DNA of 64,000 bases, from positions 248,001 to 312,000 of the forward strand of contig SCRD01000018.1 in the NCBI GenBank assembly GCA_004298155.1. The letters are read 5' to 3'. Source of the DNA: Acidobacteriota bacterium. GTDB taxonomy: Bacteria > Acidobacteriota > Terriglobia > UBA7540. Made by a program: the position numbers and the translations under genes. The notes beneath the pieces are model-generated. The model was not told the origin of the DNA, searched no databases, and saw nothing but the letters and a program-made list of their open reading frames with translations. Shown here one piece after another: positions 9,372-18,441 of this stretch (within the stretch, counting starts at the first letter, position 1; every line of letters begins with the position of its first letter).

Positions 9372-9908
9372 TTAATGGGGATCAGGCGTGCTGGCACGAC
9401 CGCGCTCGCCTTCCACGTAGATGTTGACCTTGCCGCCACGCGAATCCGCGCCAACGGCCCCGCCCTCACTGTTTGCGCGGCCAGTTGCGGATGCCGCCGA
9501 CCCGTAGGCGCTCCCATGGATGTTTTTCAGCACAGATTTCTTGCTGTCATTTTCCTGAAACCCGCCCCTGGGGACATCTGCACCGGGCAGGCTGTCAGCG
9601 GGGTGAAATTCAAGCACAGCGCGGTCTGCGGCCTTGCCGGGTTCTGCCTGTTTTGGATTCCCTGGACCCGCCTTGCTTGGCTGCGCCCTGGCCCTCACTT
9701 CCTCCGCTGCCTGGCGTGCTGCTTCTTCAGTGCTGACCAGCGTCACGGACTGGAGCGGCAGTTGGGCCGTCGGCTTCTCAGCTTTTGGGTTTTTGGGATC
9801 CGCTGCCTGGGAGCTGCCAATCTTCTGCTTCTGCGCGGTGGCTGCGGGAGGCAGCAAAAGAATTAACGCCAGAACAAGCAGCGCTGTCTGCGGGAGTGCT
9901 CTGCTCAT
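9372..9908 (-). CDS. Secreted low-complexity protein of unknown function
   Basis: I do not recognise this 178-residue protein. It has a clean signal peptide (ALLVLALILLLPPAATAQ) and then a polar, Ala/Pro/Lys/Gly-rich sequence without predicted domains, probably disordered. AGGGG six bases before the ATG supports the start. It is the first gene of an operon with the esterase and the TlpA-like protein. Codon use and gene spacing look native, which argues it is real despite the low complexity. Confidence 0.7.
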   Translation of the reverse strand: MSRALPQTALLVLALILLLPPAATAQKQKIGSSQAADPKNPKAEKPTAQLPLQSVTLVSTEEAARQAAEEVRARAQPSKAGPGNPKQAEPGKAADRAVLEFHPADSLPGADVPRGGFQENDSKKSVLKNIHGSAYGSAASATGRANSEGGAVGADSRGGKVNIYVEGERGRASTPDPH

Positions 9909-9956
9909 GTTTTTTCCCCTCAGATGCTACTATTCTGGCCTTGTTAATGGGCTGCG

Positions 9957-11258
9957 TCAAGACGCGTGCGCTTTTCCGGCAGCCCTCTCAAAAGGCGACA
10001 CAAGGTTGCCGGCATTGTCAAAACACACCGGGAGGTTTTCCGGCAACATTTCCCATCCGGCGAGCGCGGCGGCCTCCTGAGCCAGGCGTGAGGAAAGGGC
10101 AATGCGGTTGAGTTCAAGCGTGTTTCGAATCCAGACAATGCGTTGATCCACCGCATCCGGGCCGCCCAGTGTTGCCAGCATATAATCGAGCGCCTCGCGG
10201 TCAGAGGGCAGATGCATCGGTACGCGGGCCATCATCGGATTCAGCGAGGTGCGGGCGTTCATGTACATCTTGCTGAGATCAATTTTGCGGTAAAAGCGCT
10301 CGTGAATGGCATCCGCCATGCCGACTCCAATCGAGTTCCCATTGCTCTCCAGGGTCAGGTCGCGAACGTAAATCAGTTCGATCTCGGGACTGTCAACCGG
10401 TTGAGGCCTTGCACCCCGGCCCACAACCTTGGTGTCCATGCCGGTCCCGCTGATGTTCTTGCCCATTTCGTCCACCACCAGCAGATGACACTTCGCAAAC
10501 GGAAGCCGCGGAACCAGGTTGCGCGCCATGGGCAATGTTGCTTCCTCCATTGCGATGATCCCATCCGGTAGCGCGGCGCGGACCACTGCGATCTGGTGCA
10601 TCTCATTTTCGGCGACGGCCAGCCCGCAGAGGATTTTTCCCGTGCCGAGTATGACGCCGGCTATCGAACGTATCACCCGCTCGTTGCCATACCTCCGGCT
10701 CGCCCGATGCGTCACCGCGGCGCCCTCACGCTTGCCCAGGCCGACGGCAATCATCTTCAGCAGGCCGCTCTCGATGCTTCCGCTGAAATCGGTATGCGGC
10801 TTGATGCGGTTCACCACCAGAATGCTGTCAGCTTCCCAGGCGTTACGGTCCACGGTGGCCTTGAAGCCTTCGGCTGTTTCGCCCACTTCCACCGTGGCCA
10901 TGTCAGACCTGACCTCGGCGCCGACAGAATCAGAAGTAACGCCGTACTCCTCAAGAATCAGGCGCTGGCCTTCAGCGGTGGCCCCACCGTGGCTGCCCAT
11001 TGCGGGGATAACAAAAGGCTGCGCGCCCTCGGACTTCAACCAGTCACACGATGCCTTGATGATCTCCTTCAGATTGGCAATACCGCGGCTTCCAGCCGTA
11101 ACGGCAACGCGGCGGGCAACGAGCCGGTCGCGGGGTATGCCAAGCCCTGAAAGCGACTGCCCGATTTCGCCCTCAAGGTCTACGAGGCCGCGCATGCTGG
11201 GCGAGGTACGCTCGAGGAGTCTAAAACTGCTGATCGGAACATTACCGTTATTTGACAT
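9957..11258 (-). CDS. Lactate racemase N-terminal domain (DUF2088/LarA-like) protein
   Basis: The 433-residue protein contains IPAMGSHGGATAEGQ and NRIKPHTDFSG, motifs of the DUF2088/LarA_N superfamily. LarA is a nickel-pincer lactate racemase, and relatives racemise or epimerise other 2-hydroxyacids. The canonical LarA DHTRP-type start is not seen, so this is a divergent subgroup whose substrate and cofactor are unknown. No larB, larC or larE cofactor genes are in the window. GAGG eight bases before the ATG supports the start. It is monocistronic as far as seen, and divergent from the copper ATPase. Confidence 0.78.
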   Translation of the reverse strand: MSNNGNVPISSFRLLERTSPSMRGLVDLEGEIGQSLSGLGIPRDRLVARRVAVTAGSRGIANLKEIIKASCDWLKSEGAQPFVIPAMGSHGGATAEGQRLILEEYGVTSDSVGAEVRSDMATVEVGETAEGFKATVDRNAWEADSILVVNRIKPHTDFSGSIESGLLKMIAVGLGKREGAAVTHRASRRYGNERVIRSIAGVILGTGKILCGLAVAENEMHQIAVVRAALPDGIIAMEEATLPMARNLVPRLPFAKCHLLVVDEMGKNISGTGMDTKVVGRGARPQPVDSPEIELIYVRDLTLESNGNSIGVGMADAIHERFYRKIDLSKMYMNARTSLNPMMARVPMHLPSDREALDYMLATLGGPDAVDQRIVWIRNTLELNRIALSSRLAQEAAALAGWEMLPENLPVCFDNAGNLVSPFERAAGKAHAS

Positions 11259-11726
11259 ATAAGGTCCTCATTAGTGAGCTTACGGATGGCCGGGCAGTGT
11301 GGTCAAGCCTAAAAGTTGCAACATCTTGCGCCAGTGCTAACTTCGTCTCCGTCTGCTTGTTCAGTCCACATTTTTTTGAACTCCAACCGGAGACGATTAA
11401 ATCGCCCTTCCGCTGGCTGTCCCGTGGCCGCGCTTTTAACCGCCGGAAACCATTCGATTCACAGGGACGCGGGGGTTGCAACGGGCGCATCTTGCTGCAA
11501 GGATAGAGGCATGAGTTCCTGGTTGTGGTTGCCGTCACTGGGATGGTGGCATCATTAAATGCCGCACATGCCGCGCATCCGATGCCATGAATGGGTGGGC
11601 TAAAGCTCAGGCGCGCCGGAGTGAAGCGGCTGTTTGGTGCATCATACTGGCCAGGCGGAATAACCATCAACATTGGCTGGCTGCGGGGTTGGTTCGGCCA
11701 GGGGTTTGATGAGGGAGGGTTGGCGG
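11259..11726. other. Divergent intergenic region between LarA-like and copper ATPase genes
   Basis: This gap of about 470 bases must carry both promoters. The only long open frame (minus strand, 141 codons) has atypical composition and no ribosome binding site, and I regard it as spurious. No clear CueR or CsoR-type operator could be picked out by eye. Confidence 0.4.
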
Positions 11727-14189
11727 ATGAGTGACGAGTTGCAAGCAGGAGGTTTCGCGCAGCAGGAAGATCCGATGCAGGCCGGCGTGACGTTCAAAGA
11801 CCCCATTTGCGGCATGGACGTAGAGCCCGCGACCGCGGCGGGAAGCTATGAGTACCAGGGAACCACCTATTATTTCTGTTGCGAGCCGTGCCTGGAGAAA
11901 TTCCGGGCGTCGCCTGAAGAGTATATCGGCGCGACAAAGCGCGGGCCCAGGCCCGTTGATCCCATCCCCAGGGCCGACTACACCTGCCCGATGGATCCGG
12001 AGGTCCACCAGTCAAAACCTGGCGCGTGCCCCAAGTGCGGCATGGCGCTCGAGCCCGCCACAGTTGCACTACCGCAAACCAAAACGCAATACGTGTGCCC
12101 CATGCATCCCGAAGTCGTGCAGGATAGGCCGGGATCATGCCCCAAGTGCGGCATGGCCCTCGAGCCGCGCACAGTGACGCTCGAAGAGGAAGTCAACCCC
12201 GAATATGTTGATATGAAGCGCCGCTTCTGGATCAGCGTTGTCCTGACGGTCCCGCTGATGGCTCTCGACATGTCGCACATGATTTCGGGCCACGCGGCCG
12301 TTTCAGGCTCGATTGCGAACTGGATCCAGCTCGCCCTGGCCACGCCGGTAGTGCTCTATTGCGGCCTGCCGTTTTTCCAGCGCGGCTGGGCTTCCATTGT
12401 GAACCGCAGCCCCAACATGTTCACCCTGATCGCCATTGGCACCGGCACCGCGTACTTCTATAGCGCGATTGCGACCATCGCGCCGGGGATCTTTCCGGCA
12501 TCTTTTCGCGGCGCGGCCGGGACCGTGGCCGTCTACTTTGAAGCAGCCGCAGGCATCACCGCCCTGGTGCTGCTGGGGCAGGTGCTCGAATTGCGCGCCC
12601 GCAGCCATACTTCGAGCGCCATCAAGGCGCTGCTGGGGCTTGCTCCAAAAACTGCGCGGCGGATTCTGGACAACGGCACAGAAGAAGACGTTCCGCTCGA
12701 CCGCGTAAATCAAGGCGACCGCCTGCGCGTGCGCCCGGGAGAAAAGGTTCCAGTGGATGGCAAGGTGCTCGACGGATCAAGCTTTGTGGATGAGTCGATG
12801 ATCACCGGCGAGCCCACGCCCGTTGAAAAAACCGCGGGCGGGCGCGTCACCGGCGGAACCGTGAACGGGAAGGGGAGCCTTGTCATCCGCGCCGAGCGCG
12901 TGGGCAGCGAGATGCTGCTCGCGCAAATCGTGAAGATGGTAAGCGAGGCGCAGCGCAGCCGCGCGCCCATCCAGCGCCTGGCGGACGTGGTGGCTTCATA
13001 CTTTGTTCCCGCGGTGGTAGCGGCTGCCATTCTCACCTTCATTGTGTGGTCCATCGTGGGCCCCTCGCCGCGCATGGCCTACGCGCTGGTCAACGCGGTT
13101 GCGGTGCTCATCATCGCCTGCCCCTGCGCGCTGGGGCTGGCCACGCCCATGTCCATCATGGTGGGCACGGGCCGCGGCGCAATGGCGGGAGTGCTGATCA
13201 AAAACGCTGAAAGCCTCGAGGTGCTTGAGAAAGTTGACACCGTTGTGGTGGATAAGACCGGCACGCTGACGGAAGGAAAACCGCGGCTGGTATCGGTTGA
13301 GCCGATGGAAGGCTGGAACGAGCACGACCTGTTGCGGCTGGCCGCCAGCCTCGAGCGCGCAAGCGAGCATCCGCTCGCCGAAGCCATCGTGAGCGGCGCG
13401 CGCGAAAAAGGCGTGGAGCTCGCGGAAGGGCGCGATTTTGAATCCGTCACGGGCAAGGGTGTCACCGGCAAAGTGGACGGCCACAAAGTGGGCCTGGGCA
13501 ACAGCAGCCTGTTGGAGGAGCAGGGCGCGGACGCCGGCCTGTTCGAACAGCGCGCGGAAGCCCTGCGCAAAGATGGCCAGACGGTGATGTTTGTTGTGGT
13601 AGACGGAAAGCCCGCCGGCCTCCTCGGTGTGGCGGACCCGATCAAGGAATCGACGCCGGAAGCCATTCGGCTTCTGCACGATGAAGGAATCCGCATCGTG
13701 ATGCTGACCGGCGACAGCCGCACCACCGCCCAGACCGTGGCGAAGAAACTGGGCATCGATGAAGTGGAGGCGGAAGTCCTGCCGCAGCAGAAGGGCGAAG
13801 TGGTGAAGCGGCTGCAAAAGGAAGGGCGCATTGTTGCCATGGCCGGCGACGGCATCAATGACGCTCCGGCACTCGCTCAGGCGCAGGTAGGGATCGCCAT
13901 GGGCAGCGGCACCGACGTGGCTATTGAAAGCGCCGGCATCACGCTGCTGAAAGGCGACCTGCGTGGCATCGCCAGGGCCCGCCGCCTGAGCCGCGGCACC
14001 ATGCGCAACATCCGCCAGAACCTTTTCTTTGCGTTTGTCTACAACTCGCTTGGTATCCCGCTCGCCGCCGGAGTGCTCTATCCGTTTTTCGGATTGCTGC
14101 TCAGCCCGCTCGTGGCCAGCGCCGCCATGACGTTCAGCTCGGTTTCGGTGATTACCAACGCCCTGCGGCTGCGACGTTTGCCGTTGTAA
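11727..14189 (+). CDS. copA: Cu(I)-exporting P1B-type ATPase with YHS and two HMBD domains
   Basis: The 820-residue protein has, in order: a YHS domain (KDPICGMDV at about 24-32, FCCEPC at 50-55), two heavy-metal-binding repeats ([19 protein letters not shown] at 85-110 and [19 protein letters not shown] at 122-147), then a P1B ATPase core with eight membrane helices, [10 protein letters not shown] in TM6, the phosphorylation site DKTGTLT, HPLAEAI and [12 protein letters not shown]7 YN and TM8 MTFSSVSV residues match the P1B-1 Cu(I)-transporting class. It pumps copper out of the cytoplasm. The ATG at 11727 follows GGAGGG by eight bases; ATGs at 11673 and 11709 would add up to 18 residues. No dedicated regulator or chaperone is adjacent. 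Function is firm; physiological role (detoxification versus cuproenzyme loading) is open. Confidence 0.95.
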   Translation: MSDELQAGGFAQQEDPMQAGVTFKDPICGMDVEPATAAGSYEYQGTTYYFCCEPCLEKFRASPEEYIGATKRGPRPVDPIPRADYTCPMDPEVHQSKPGACPKCGMALEPATVALPQTKTQYVCPMHPEVVQDRPGSCPKCGMALEPRTVTLEEEVNPEYVDMKRRFWISVVLTVPLMALDMSHMISGHAAVSGSIANWIQLALATPVVLYCGLPFFQRGWASIVNRSPNMFTLIAIGTGTAYFYSAIATIAPGIFPASFRGAAGTVAVYFEAAAGITALVLLGQVLELRARSHTSSAIKALLGLAPKTARRILDNGTEEDVPLDRVNQGDRLRVRPGEKVPVDGKVLDGSSFVDESMITGEPTPVEKTAGGRVTGGTVNGKGSLVIRAERVGSEMLLAQIVKMVSEAQRSRAPIQRLADVVASYFVPAVVAAAILTFIVWSIVGPSPRMAYALVNAVAVLIIACPCALGLATPMSIMVGTGRGAMAGVLIKNAESLEVLEKVDTVVVDKTGTLTEGKPRLVSVEPMEGWNEHDLLRLAASLERASEHPLAEAIVSGAREKGVELAEGRDFESVTGKGVTGKVDGHKVGLGNSSLLEEQGADAGLFEQRAEALRKDGQTVMFVVVDGKPAGLLGVADPIKESTPEAIRLLHDEGIRIVMLTGDSRTTAQTVAKKLGIDEVEAEVLPQQKGEVVKRLQKEGRIVAMAGDGINDAPALAQAQVGIAMGSGTDVAIESAGITLLKGDLRGIARARRLSRGTMRNIRQNLFFAFVYNSLGIPLAAGVLYPFFGLLLSPLVASAAMTFSSVSVITNALRLRRLPL

Positions 14190-14210
14190 TCACATTGACA
14201 CGCCGCCCAC

Positions 14211-14291
14211 GTCATTCTGAGCGCAGCGAAGAATCCCCGCATTTTGGTGTTGGACTCAAATACAGAGATCCTTCGCTGCGCTCAGGATGAC
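14211..14291. repeat. Inverted repeat, family A (arms about 25 bases)
   Basis: The left arm (14211-14236) starts GTCATTCTGAGCGCAGCGAA; the right arm (14267-14291) is its near-exact reverse complement, ending GCTGCGCTCAGGATGAC. Degenerate copies of the same words are found at 24618-24684 and 42096-42180. Together the arms can form a long hairpin just after the copA stop. Confidence 0.8.
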
Positions 14292-14317
14292 GGGTGGGGA
14301 GTGCTGGTGCAAAAATC

Positions 14318-14357
14318 CGCATACATCGCAAACGGCGCGACGTATGCGCGGCCCGCG
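14318..14357. repeat. Hairpin repeat, family B, copy 1
   Basis: The element begins CGCATACATCGCA and returns as ACGTATGCG, giving a hairpin, followed by CGGCCCGCG. Related copies are at 15735-15772 and 16478-16517. Confidence 0.75.
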
Positions 14358-14467
14358 AGAAATTCAAGAGAGAATCTACAGGCTACGGGCTCTGACCTTT
14401 TGGAGCAGTTTCTTTATAGCCTTGCGGCCCAGACATCTGATCTCTTTGTCGTCCTGATAGCGGGTAG

Positions 14468-14492
14468 CGCAGAGTTGTTGTTCAACTCTGCG
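14468..14492. repeat. Perfect hairpin, family C, copy 1
   Basis: CGCAGAGTTG pairs perfectly with CAACTCTGCG across a five-base loop, preceded by GTAG. A second pair of arms (14589-14596 with 14615-14622, ending in GCGCTACC) lies about 100 bases on. The same design occurs at 18442-18468. Confidence 0.75.
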
Positions 14493-14750
14493 GTTTGCAA
14501 CCTTGAAACCATTATAAACTTAGGAACGACGTAATTTGACAATATAGTTGAAACGGGCTGAGAGGCGAATCATCTGGAGAAAAGAGCCGCAGAGTAATCC
14601 CAAACGGCGGGACAACTCTGCGCTACCCTGCTCAGGATGATAAAGTGGTAGCCACGGCCAGTGCTTTCCTGGCAGTGGGCATTTCGGAAGGCTGTTACGA
14701 CAGCTTAAGCTGTTGGCATTTCGTTTGAACACGTAGAGGAGGGGTGAATC

Positions 14751-15626
14751 ATGCTTCGACGGGTCATCCTGGTTTCTCTGTTTGTCATTTGTGCGGCACC
14801 TATTGCACGTTCAGCGCCGAAGCTCGATACGGCGAAGATTGATGCAGCGCTCGGCCGGAAAGGCTCCTCGACGGGAGGTCTTTACGTCGTCGATTTTTTC
14901 CGTCCTAACCTGACGGTAACGCTCGAGGGAGTGCGGCTAGCACCCGAAAGCGTCGATTCCTTCGTAACGTTCTTGCAGACCGGTGATCAGGCTGAAATGA
15001 TGGGCGAAGTTTGCGCCCTCCAGGGCGAAGTCACGGCAGCGGTGGGGAAGCTTCGAGCCGGAGGCGTTGAAATCACGGGCATCCACAATCATTTTCTCAG
15101 GGAGTCGCCGCGCCTTATGTTTATTCACTTCATGGCCCGCGGGCGAGCGGCAGACCTCGCGCGCACATTCCGGGCGGCGCTTGCAGTAACTTCCACGCCG
15201 CTCGCCGCAGTTCCGCCTGTCAGGCAGGTGACTGCGACGCCAGCCTGGGCCGGGACCGTAGGGAACGTATTGGGCTTTAAGGAGGACGCGCAGTATTCGT
15301 CAGATTACGGCGGCCTGACGGTCGGGGTCCCGCATGCCGGCTTCGCCCCGAGCCCAATGCTCAGCTACTGGTTCGTGAACTATATGTTCTTTCAAGAGGC
15401 GCCTGGAGGCAAGATCGCTGCAACAGGGGACCTGGCGACGACTTCGAGTGAACTCAACCCGGTACTGTCGGTCCTCACTGCGCAGGGGTTCCAGATTTTT
15501 GGTGTCCACAACCACATGATCGACGAGAATCCGCGCCTGTTCTTCGTTCACTTTTGGAAGATCGGCGCGCCCGCTGAGCTGGCACGCGGCCTGAAAGCAG
15601 CGCTGGCCGTCGTCCATACACAATAG
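14751..15626 (+). CDS. Secreted tandem DUF1259 (LppY/LpqO-like) protein
   Basis: After a signal peptide (VILVSLFVICAAPIARSA), the 291-residue protein has two homologous DUF1259 units of about 120 residues. Each carries a matching block: ITGIHNHFLRESPRLMFIHF in the first and IFGVHNHMIDENPRLFFVHF in the second, each followed by a short helix ending in a similar RAAL/KAAL motif. The family is known from mycobacterial lipoproteins LppY and LpqO; its function is unknown. The conserved HNH and IHF/VHF residues could bind metal or form an active site. GAGGAGGGG before the ATG supports the start. The next gene in the same direction, after a repeat, encodes another small secreted protein. Confidence 0.85.
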   Translation: MLRRVILVSLFVICAAPIARSAPKLDTAKIDAALGRKGSSTGGLYVVDFFRPNLTVTLEGVRLAPESVDSFVTFLQTGDQAEMMGEVCALQGEVTAAVGKLRAGGVEITGIHNHFLRESPRLMFIHFMARGRAADLARTFRAALAVTSTPLAAVPPVRQVTATPAWAGTVGNVLGFKEDAQYSSDYGGLTVGVPHAGFAPSPMLSYWFVNYMFFQEAPGGKIAATGDLATTSSELNPVLSVLTAQGFQIFGVHNHMIDENPRLFFVHFWKIGAPAELARGLKAALAVVHTQ

Positions 15627-15734
15627 TTGTGCTGGAATCCCACGGCTCATGACCTGGGCTAAAGTCTGCCGGCCCTCCGGGCCTTGAGAAAGGCAGAAGA
15701 CAGGAGGCAGGAGGCGGAAAGCCGCCGCAGCTCT

Positions 15735-15772
15735 CGCATACATCGCACACGCCGCGACGTATGCGCGACCCG
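15735..15772. repeat. Hairpin repeat, family B, copy 2
   Basis: Starts CGCATACATCGCACACG and closes with CGACGTATGCGCG. It sits about 110 bases after the DUF1259 stop. The same sequence logic as copies 1 and 3. Confidence 0.75.
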
Positions 15773-15919
15773 TCCGACGCAATCTTGCGACGGCCGGACA
15801 ATCCTTTGCATTTGCCTCGAACCGGATGTACACTGCCGGGCAGGCCAGGCTCTTTGGGGAGAGCCTATCTTCGGTAACCATCACAGGGCAAGAATCCAAA
15901 AATTGAGGGAGGGCGTAGC

Positions 15920-16381
15920 ATGAAGAGCACGCGAATTGGTCTGGTCATGGTAGGAGTGGTCTGTTTCCTTGGCGGCACGATGATCCCTTCGGGACGGTCG
16001 GCGCCTCCGGCACCGGTGGAACCACAGTTGATGAAATACCACATCGTGAATTGCATGAAAGTGAAGCCCGGCAAATACCAGCAGGCTATGCAGAATGAAA
16101 AGGATTGGAAGCGAATTGAGCAGGCATACAACGCGGCAGGCAAGAGGCGGGGCTGGGCCCTGTACGGCCATCAGTTCCCTGGATCAGACGACAGATGCGA
16201 CTATGTGACCGTGGATTCTTTTGAGAATTGGGGAGACCTCGAAGACCCGTACCCCGACCTTCCAAATATGTTCAAGAAAGTCTATCCCGACAAGAATTTT
16301 GACGAGTTCCTGCAACAGACGGATGACTCCCATCAAATAGTGCACAGGGATGTCTCGGTGCTGGTCGACCACGTGGAATAG
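15920..16381 (+). CDS. Small secreted protein of unknown function
   Basis: I do not recognise this 153-residue protein with certainty. It has a signal peptide (GLVMVGVVCFLGGTMIPSGRSA) and a mature part of about 125 residues with MKYHIVNCMKVKPGKYQQAM and later CDYVTVDSFENWGDL. This resembles dimeric alpha/beta-barrel (NIPSNAP/EthD-like) proteins, where a strand, helix and strand repeat forms a small-molecule pocket; this is only a visual similarity. GAGGGAGGG nine bases before the ATG supports the start. It lies downstream of the DUF1259 gene in the same direction, with repeat copies on both sides. Confidence 0.78.
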   Translation: MKSTRIGLVMVGVVCFLGGTMIPSGRSAPPAPVEPQLMKYHIVNCMKVKPGKYQQAMQNEKDWKRIEQAYNAAGKRRGWALYGHQFPGSDDRCDYVTVDSFENWGDLEDPYPDLPNMFKKVYPDKNFDEFLQQTDDSHQIVHRDVSVLVDHVE

Positions 16382-16477
16382 CGAGTGAATGCGCGAGCGC
16401 GCTCAAAGCAGTGGCAGGCCACGGCCGGATTAATTCCGTCCGTGGTTCGCCCATACCGCCCCATTACAAGACACAAC

Positions 16478-16517
16478 CGCACACATCGCAAAGGATGCGG
16501 CGGATGCGCGGCCCGCG
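16478..16517. repeat. Hairpin repeat, family B, copy 3 (diverged)
   Basis: Begins CGCACACATCGCAAAGG and ends GGATGCGCGGCCCGCG, a diverged copy of the family B element, located in the convergent gap before the TlpA gene. Confidence 0.65.
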
Positions 16518-16601
16518 CAACAGCAGGTTCCTCGCTGGGCCCGGAATAACAAGCGAATGGGCCCAGGATGATATGGGCGCCCATGCCACGGGCTGGGAGG
16601 T

Positions 16602-17138
16602 TTACCGTGACGCCTGGGTGTTGCCGGTGAGGGATTTCACAAACGTGATCATGCGGGGATCGGTCCAGTTGGTGGCGCCGATAATTTTTTCGGCCACGCG
16701 GCCGTCGCGATCGATGATGTAGGTTTCGGGAAGCTTGTAAGTGCCGTAGCGGTGGGTGAGCGAGTAGCGGGGGTCGCGGGCCACGGGATAGCTGACATGA
16801 TAGTACTGGACGAACTGGCTGAGCGCCTGCGCGTTTTCATCAACGCTCACGCCGATAACCGTGACGCCCTGGGATTTCATCTCGGTGGCGAACTGTTCGA
16901 GGCTGGGCGCTTCCATCACGCAGGGCGGGCACCAGGTGGCCCAGAAATTCAGCACTACCACCTGTCCCTTGAATTGCGAGAGCGACAACCGGCCAGACGG
17001 CAACTGCGGCAGCGTGAATCCGGGCGCGCGGTCGCCCAGTTTGACCGGCGCTCGCTGGCGCGGATGCAGCGCCAGCCACAGAACACCCACACCAGCGACG
17101 GCAACCACAATCCATTTGGCAATGGTGATTTTGCGCAT
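16602..17138 (-). CDS. Membrane-anchored ResA/TlpA-type thiol-disulfide oxidoreductase
   Basis: The 178-residue protein has an N-terminal membrane anchor (IAKWIVVAVAGVGVLWLAL), then a compact thioredoxin fold with WATWCPPC (Cys70 and Cys73) and the cis-proline in YKLPETYIIDRDG. This is the classical ResA/TlpA layout: a periplasmic domain that reduces cysteine pairs, for example in apocytochrome c. Length matches ResA. No cytochrome or ccm gene is adjacent. The start lacks a strong ribosome binding site. The divergent neighbour is a GT2 gene, and the short gap contains a palindromic repeat. Confidence 0.9.
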   Translation of the reverse strand: MRKITIAKWIVVAVAGVGVLWLALHPRQRAPVKLGDRAPGFTLPQLPSGRLSLSQFKGQVVVLNFWATWCPPCVMEAPSLEQFATEMKSQGVTVIGVSVDENAQALSQFVQYYHVSYPVARDPRYSLTHRYGTYKLPETYIIDRDGRVAEKIIGATNWTDPRMITFVKSLTGNTQASR

Positions 17139-17189
17139 ATTACAACCGTCTATTATAATCGCTTGGTTGTTTGAGGTGCACGTTTTGAT

Positions 17190-17237
17190 GTAGCGGCGGC
17201 TTTATGCCGCCATGTGGCGAGGTGAACTCGCCGCTAC
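17190..17237. repeat. Double-hairpin palindrome bounded by GTAGCGGCG / CGCCGCTAC
   Basis: Outer arms GTAGCGGCG and CGCCGCTAC enclose two inner hairpins: GGCGGC-TTTAT-GCCGCC and GGCGAG-GTGAA-CTCGCC. A shorter relative (GTAGCGGCGAG...CCGCTAC) occurs near 28719-28742. The element is in the divergent gap between the tlpA and GT2 genes. Confidence 0.7.
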
Positions 17238-17280
17238 GTCTCCCTGAACCACTGCCTATCAAGGAGTGAATTGCCGCAAC

Positions 17281-18330
17281 ATGCCTGAACGCGATGATGG
17301 CGCAGTGTCCGTCATCATTCCCGCCCGCAATGAAGAGGTGAACATTGAGCGCGTGGTGCGGTCCATCGCGCCCGAGCGGCGCCTGCGGGAGATGATTGTG
17401 GTGGACGACCAATCCACCGACCGCACGGCGGAAATCCTGGCCAGGCTCGAACGCGAGATTCCCTTGCTGCGCACGCTGCGGCTGGAGTCTCTTCCGGAAG
17501 GCTGGACCGGCAAGAGTCACGCCGCGGCGGCAGGCGCACAAATCGCCACCGGCGAGTGGCTGCTTTTTACCGACGCCGATACGGAACACCTGCCGGGCAG
17601 CCTGGAGGCGATGCTGGCGCGGGCCACGGAGGAAAACGCCGGACTGCTTTCCCTATCGCCGAGGCAGCAGACACCGACGTGGTGGGAAAAGGCAATCATC
17701 CCGTTTGTGTTTGTCCAACTGGCGCGGATTTTTCCTTTTGAAGAAGTTTCAGACCCTGCATCGCCAAGCGCCGCCGCGAATGGCCAATACCTGCTGGTGA
17801 GGCGAAGCGTTTACAATGAGATTGGCGGATTTGCGGCGGTGCGGGGCGAAATTCTTGATGACGTTGCGCTGGCAGGCCTGGTGAAGCAGCGCGGAGGCCG
17901 GCTGGTTTTTCTGCCGGGCGCGGAATGGGTGCGAACAAGGATGTACACGCGCTTCCGCGACATGTGGCAGGGCTGGAGCAAAAACCTCTATCTGCTCTAT
18001 GGCCGGAAACTCGGGCTGGTGCTCAAGGCCCTGAGCGAGGCGCTTATTCTGGATTTTTTGCTGCCGCTCGGTTTCCTGGTGCTGGCGGTACTGATCGCCG
18101 TGGGGCACGGCAGCGGCTGGGTGTTGATTGCACTCGTTCTGTGCTTTGTAGGCGCTGTTCTGCGAGAATGGAAATATGAGCGCAGCCTCACGCGACTGGG
18201 TTTTGACCCGCGGCTCGATATTTACCAGTTGGCGGGCGCCGGGTTGTTTGCTCTGCTCCTGCTGAATTCTGTGTGGGCACACACGGTGGCGGGCGGCATC
18301 CGGTGGAAGGGGCGGAAGTATCCGGCGTGA
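17281..18330 (+). CDS. GT2 glycosyltransferase with C-terminal membrane helices
   Basis: The protein (349 residues from this start) has a GT-A fold domain: VSVIIPARNEEVNIERVV, VVDDQSTDRTAE, the GEWLLFTDADTEH metal-binding DxD, and a later EILDDVALAGLVK acceptor motif, followed by QGWSKNL. The last third has three or four hydrophobic helices. The pattern GWTGKSHAAAAGA is like HpnB (hopanoid-associated) and CrtQ-type (carotenoid) glycosyltransferases, so a lipid acceptor is likely. The ATG at 17281 has AAGGAG 14 bases upstream, rather far; a GTG at 17266 overlaps that motif. No hopanoid or carotenoid genes lie nearby. Confidence 0.88.
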   Translation: MPERDDGAVSVIIPARNEEVNIERVVRSIAPERRLREMIVVDDQSTDRTAEILARLEREIPLLRTLRLESLPEGWTGKSHAAAAGAQIATGEWLLFTDADTEHLPGSLEAMLARATEENAGLLSLSPRQQTPTWWEKAIIPFVFVQLARIFPFEEVSDPASPSAAANGQYLLVRRSVYNEIGGFAAVRGEILDDVALAGLVKQRGGRLVFLPGAEWVRTRMYTRFRDMWQGWSKNLYLLYGRKLGLVLKALSEALILDFLLPLGFLVLAVLIAVGHGSGWVLIALVLCFVGAVLREWKYERSLTRLGFDPRLDIYQLAGAGLFALLLLNSVWAHTVAGGIRWKGRKYPA

Positions 18331-18393
18331 GGCGAAAAAAATGCCGAGATCCCATCGGTAAGCCCGGCGCACGCTCTTCGCGGAGCAGGTAGC

Positions 18394-18427
18394 GTGGGCC
18401 TCCGGTTTTGAGGCCCGCGGTTCTTTT
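18394..18427 (+). terminator. Candidate intrinsic terminator after the GT2 gene
   Basis: GTGGGCCTC pairs with GAGGCCCGC across CGGTTTT and is followed by GGTTCTTTT. It lies about 60 bases after the GT2 stop. Confidence 0.55.
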
Positions 18428-18441
18428 CGAATTGCAAAACC

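Larger units (their letters stand above)
14190..14750. other. Repeat-rich 561-base gap after the copper ATPase gene
   Basis: No gene is convincing here. The gap holds an inverted repeat at 14211-14291, a hairpin repeat at 14318-14357, and a perfect 10-bp stem with 5-base loop at 14468-14492 whose arm is repeated in inverse form near 14609-14630. The palindromes may act as terminators or mRNA stabilisers for copA. The promoter of the DUF1259 gene should lie near the right end. Confidence 0.6.

Noticed and set aside
11248-11673. 141-codon minus-strand frame in the gap before copA
   Set aside because: Irregular composition, no ribosome binding site, no motif, and it overlaps the start of the LarA-like gene.
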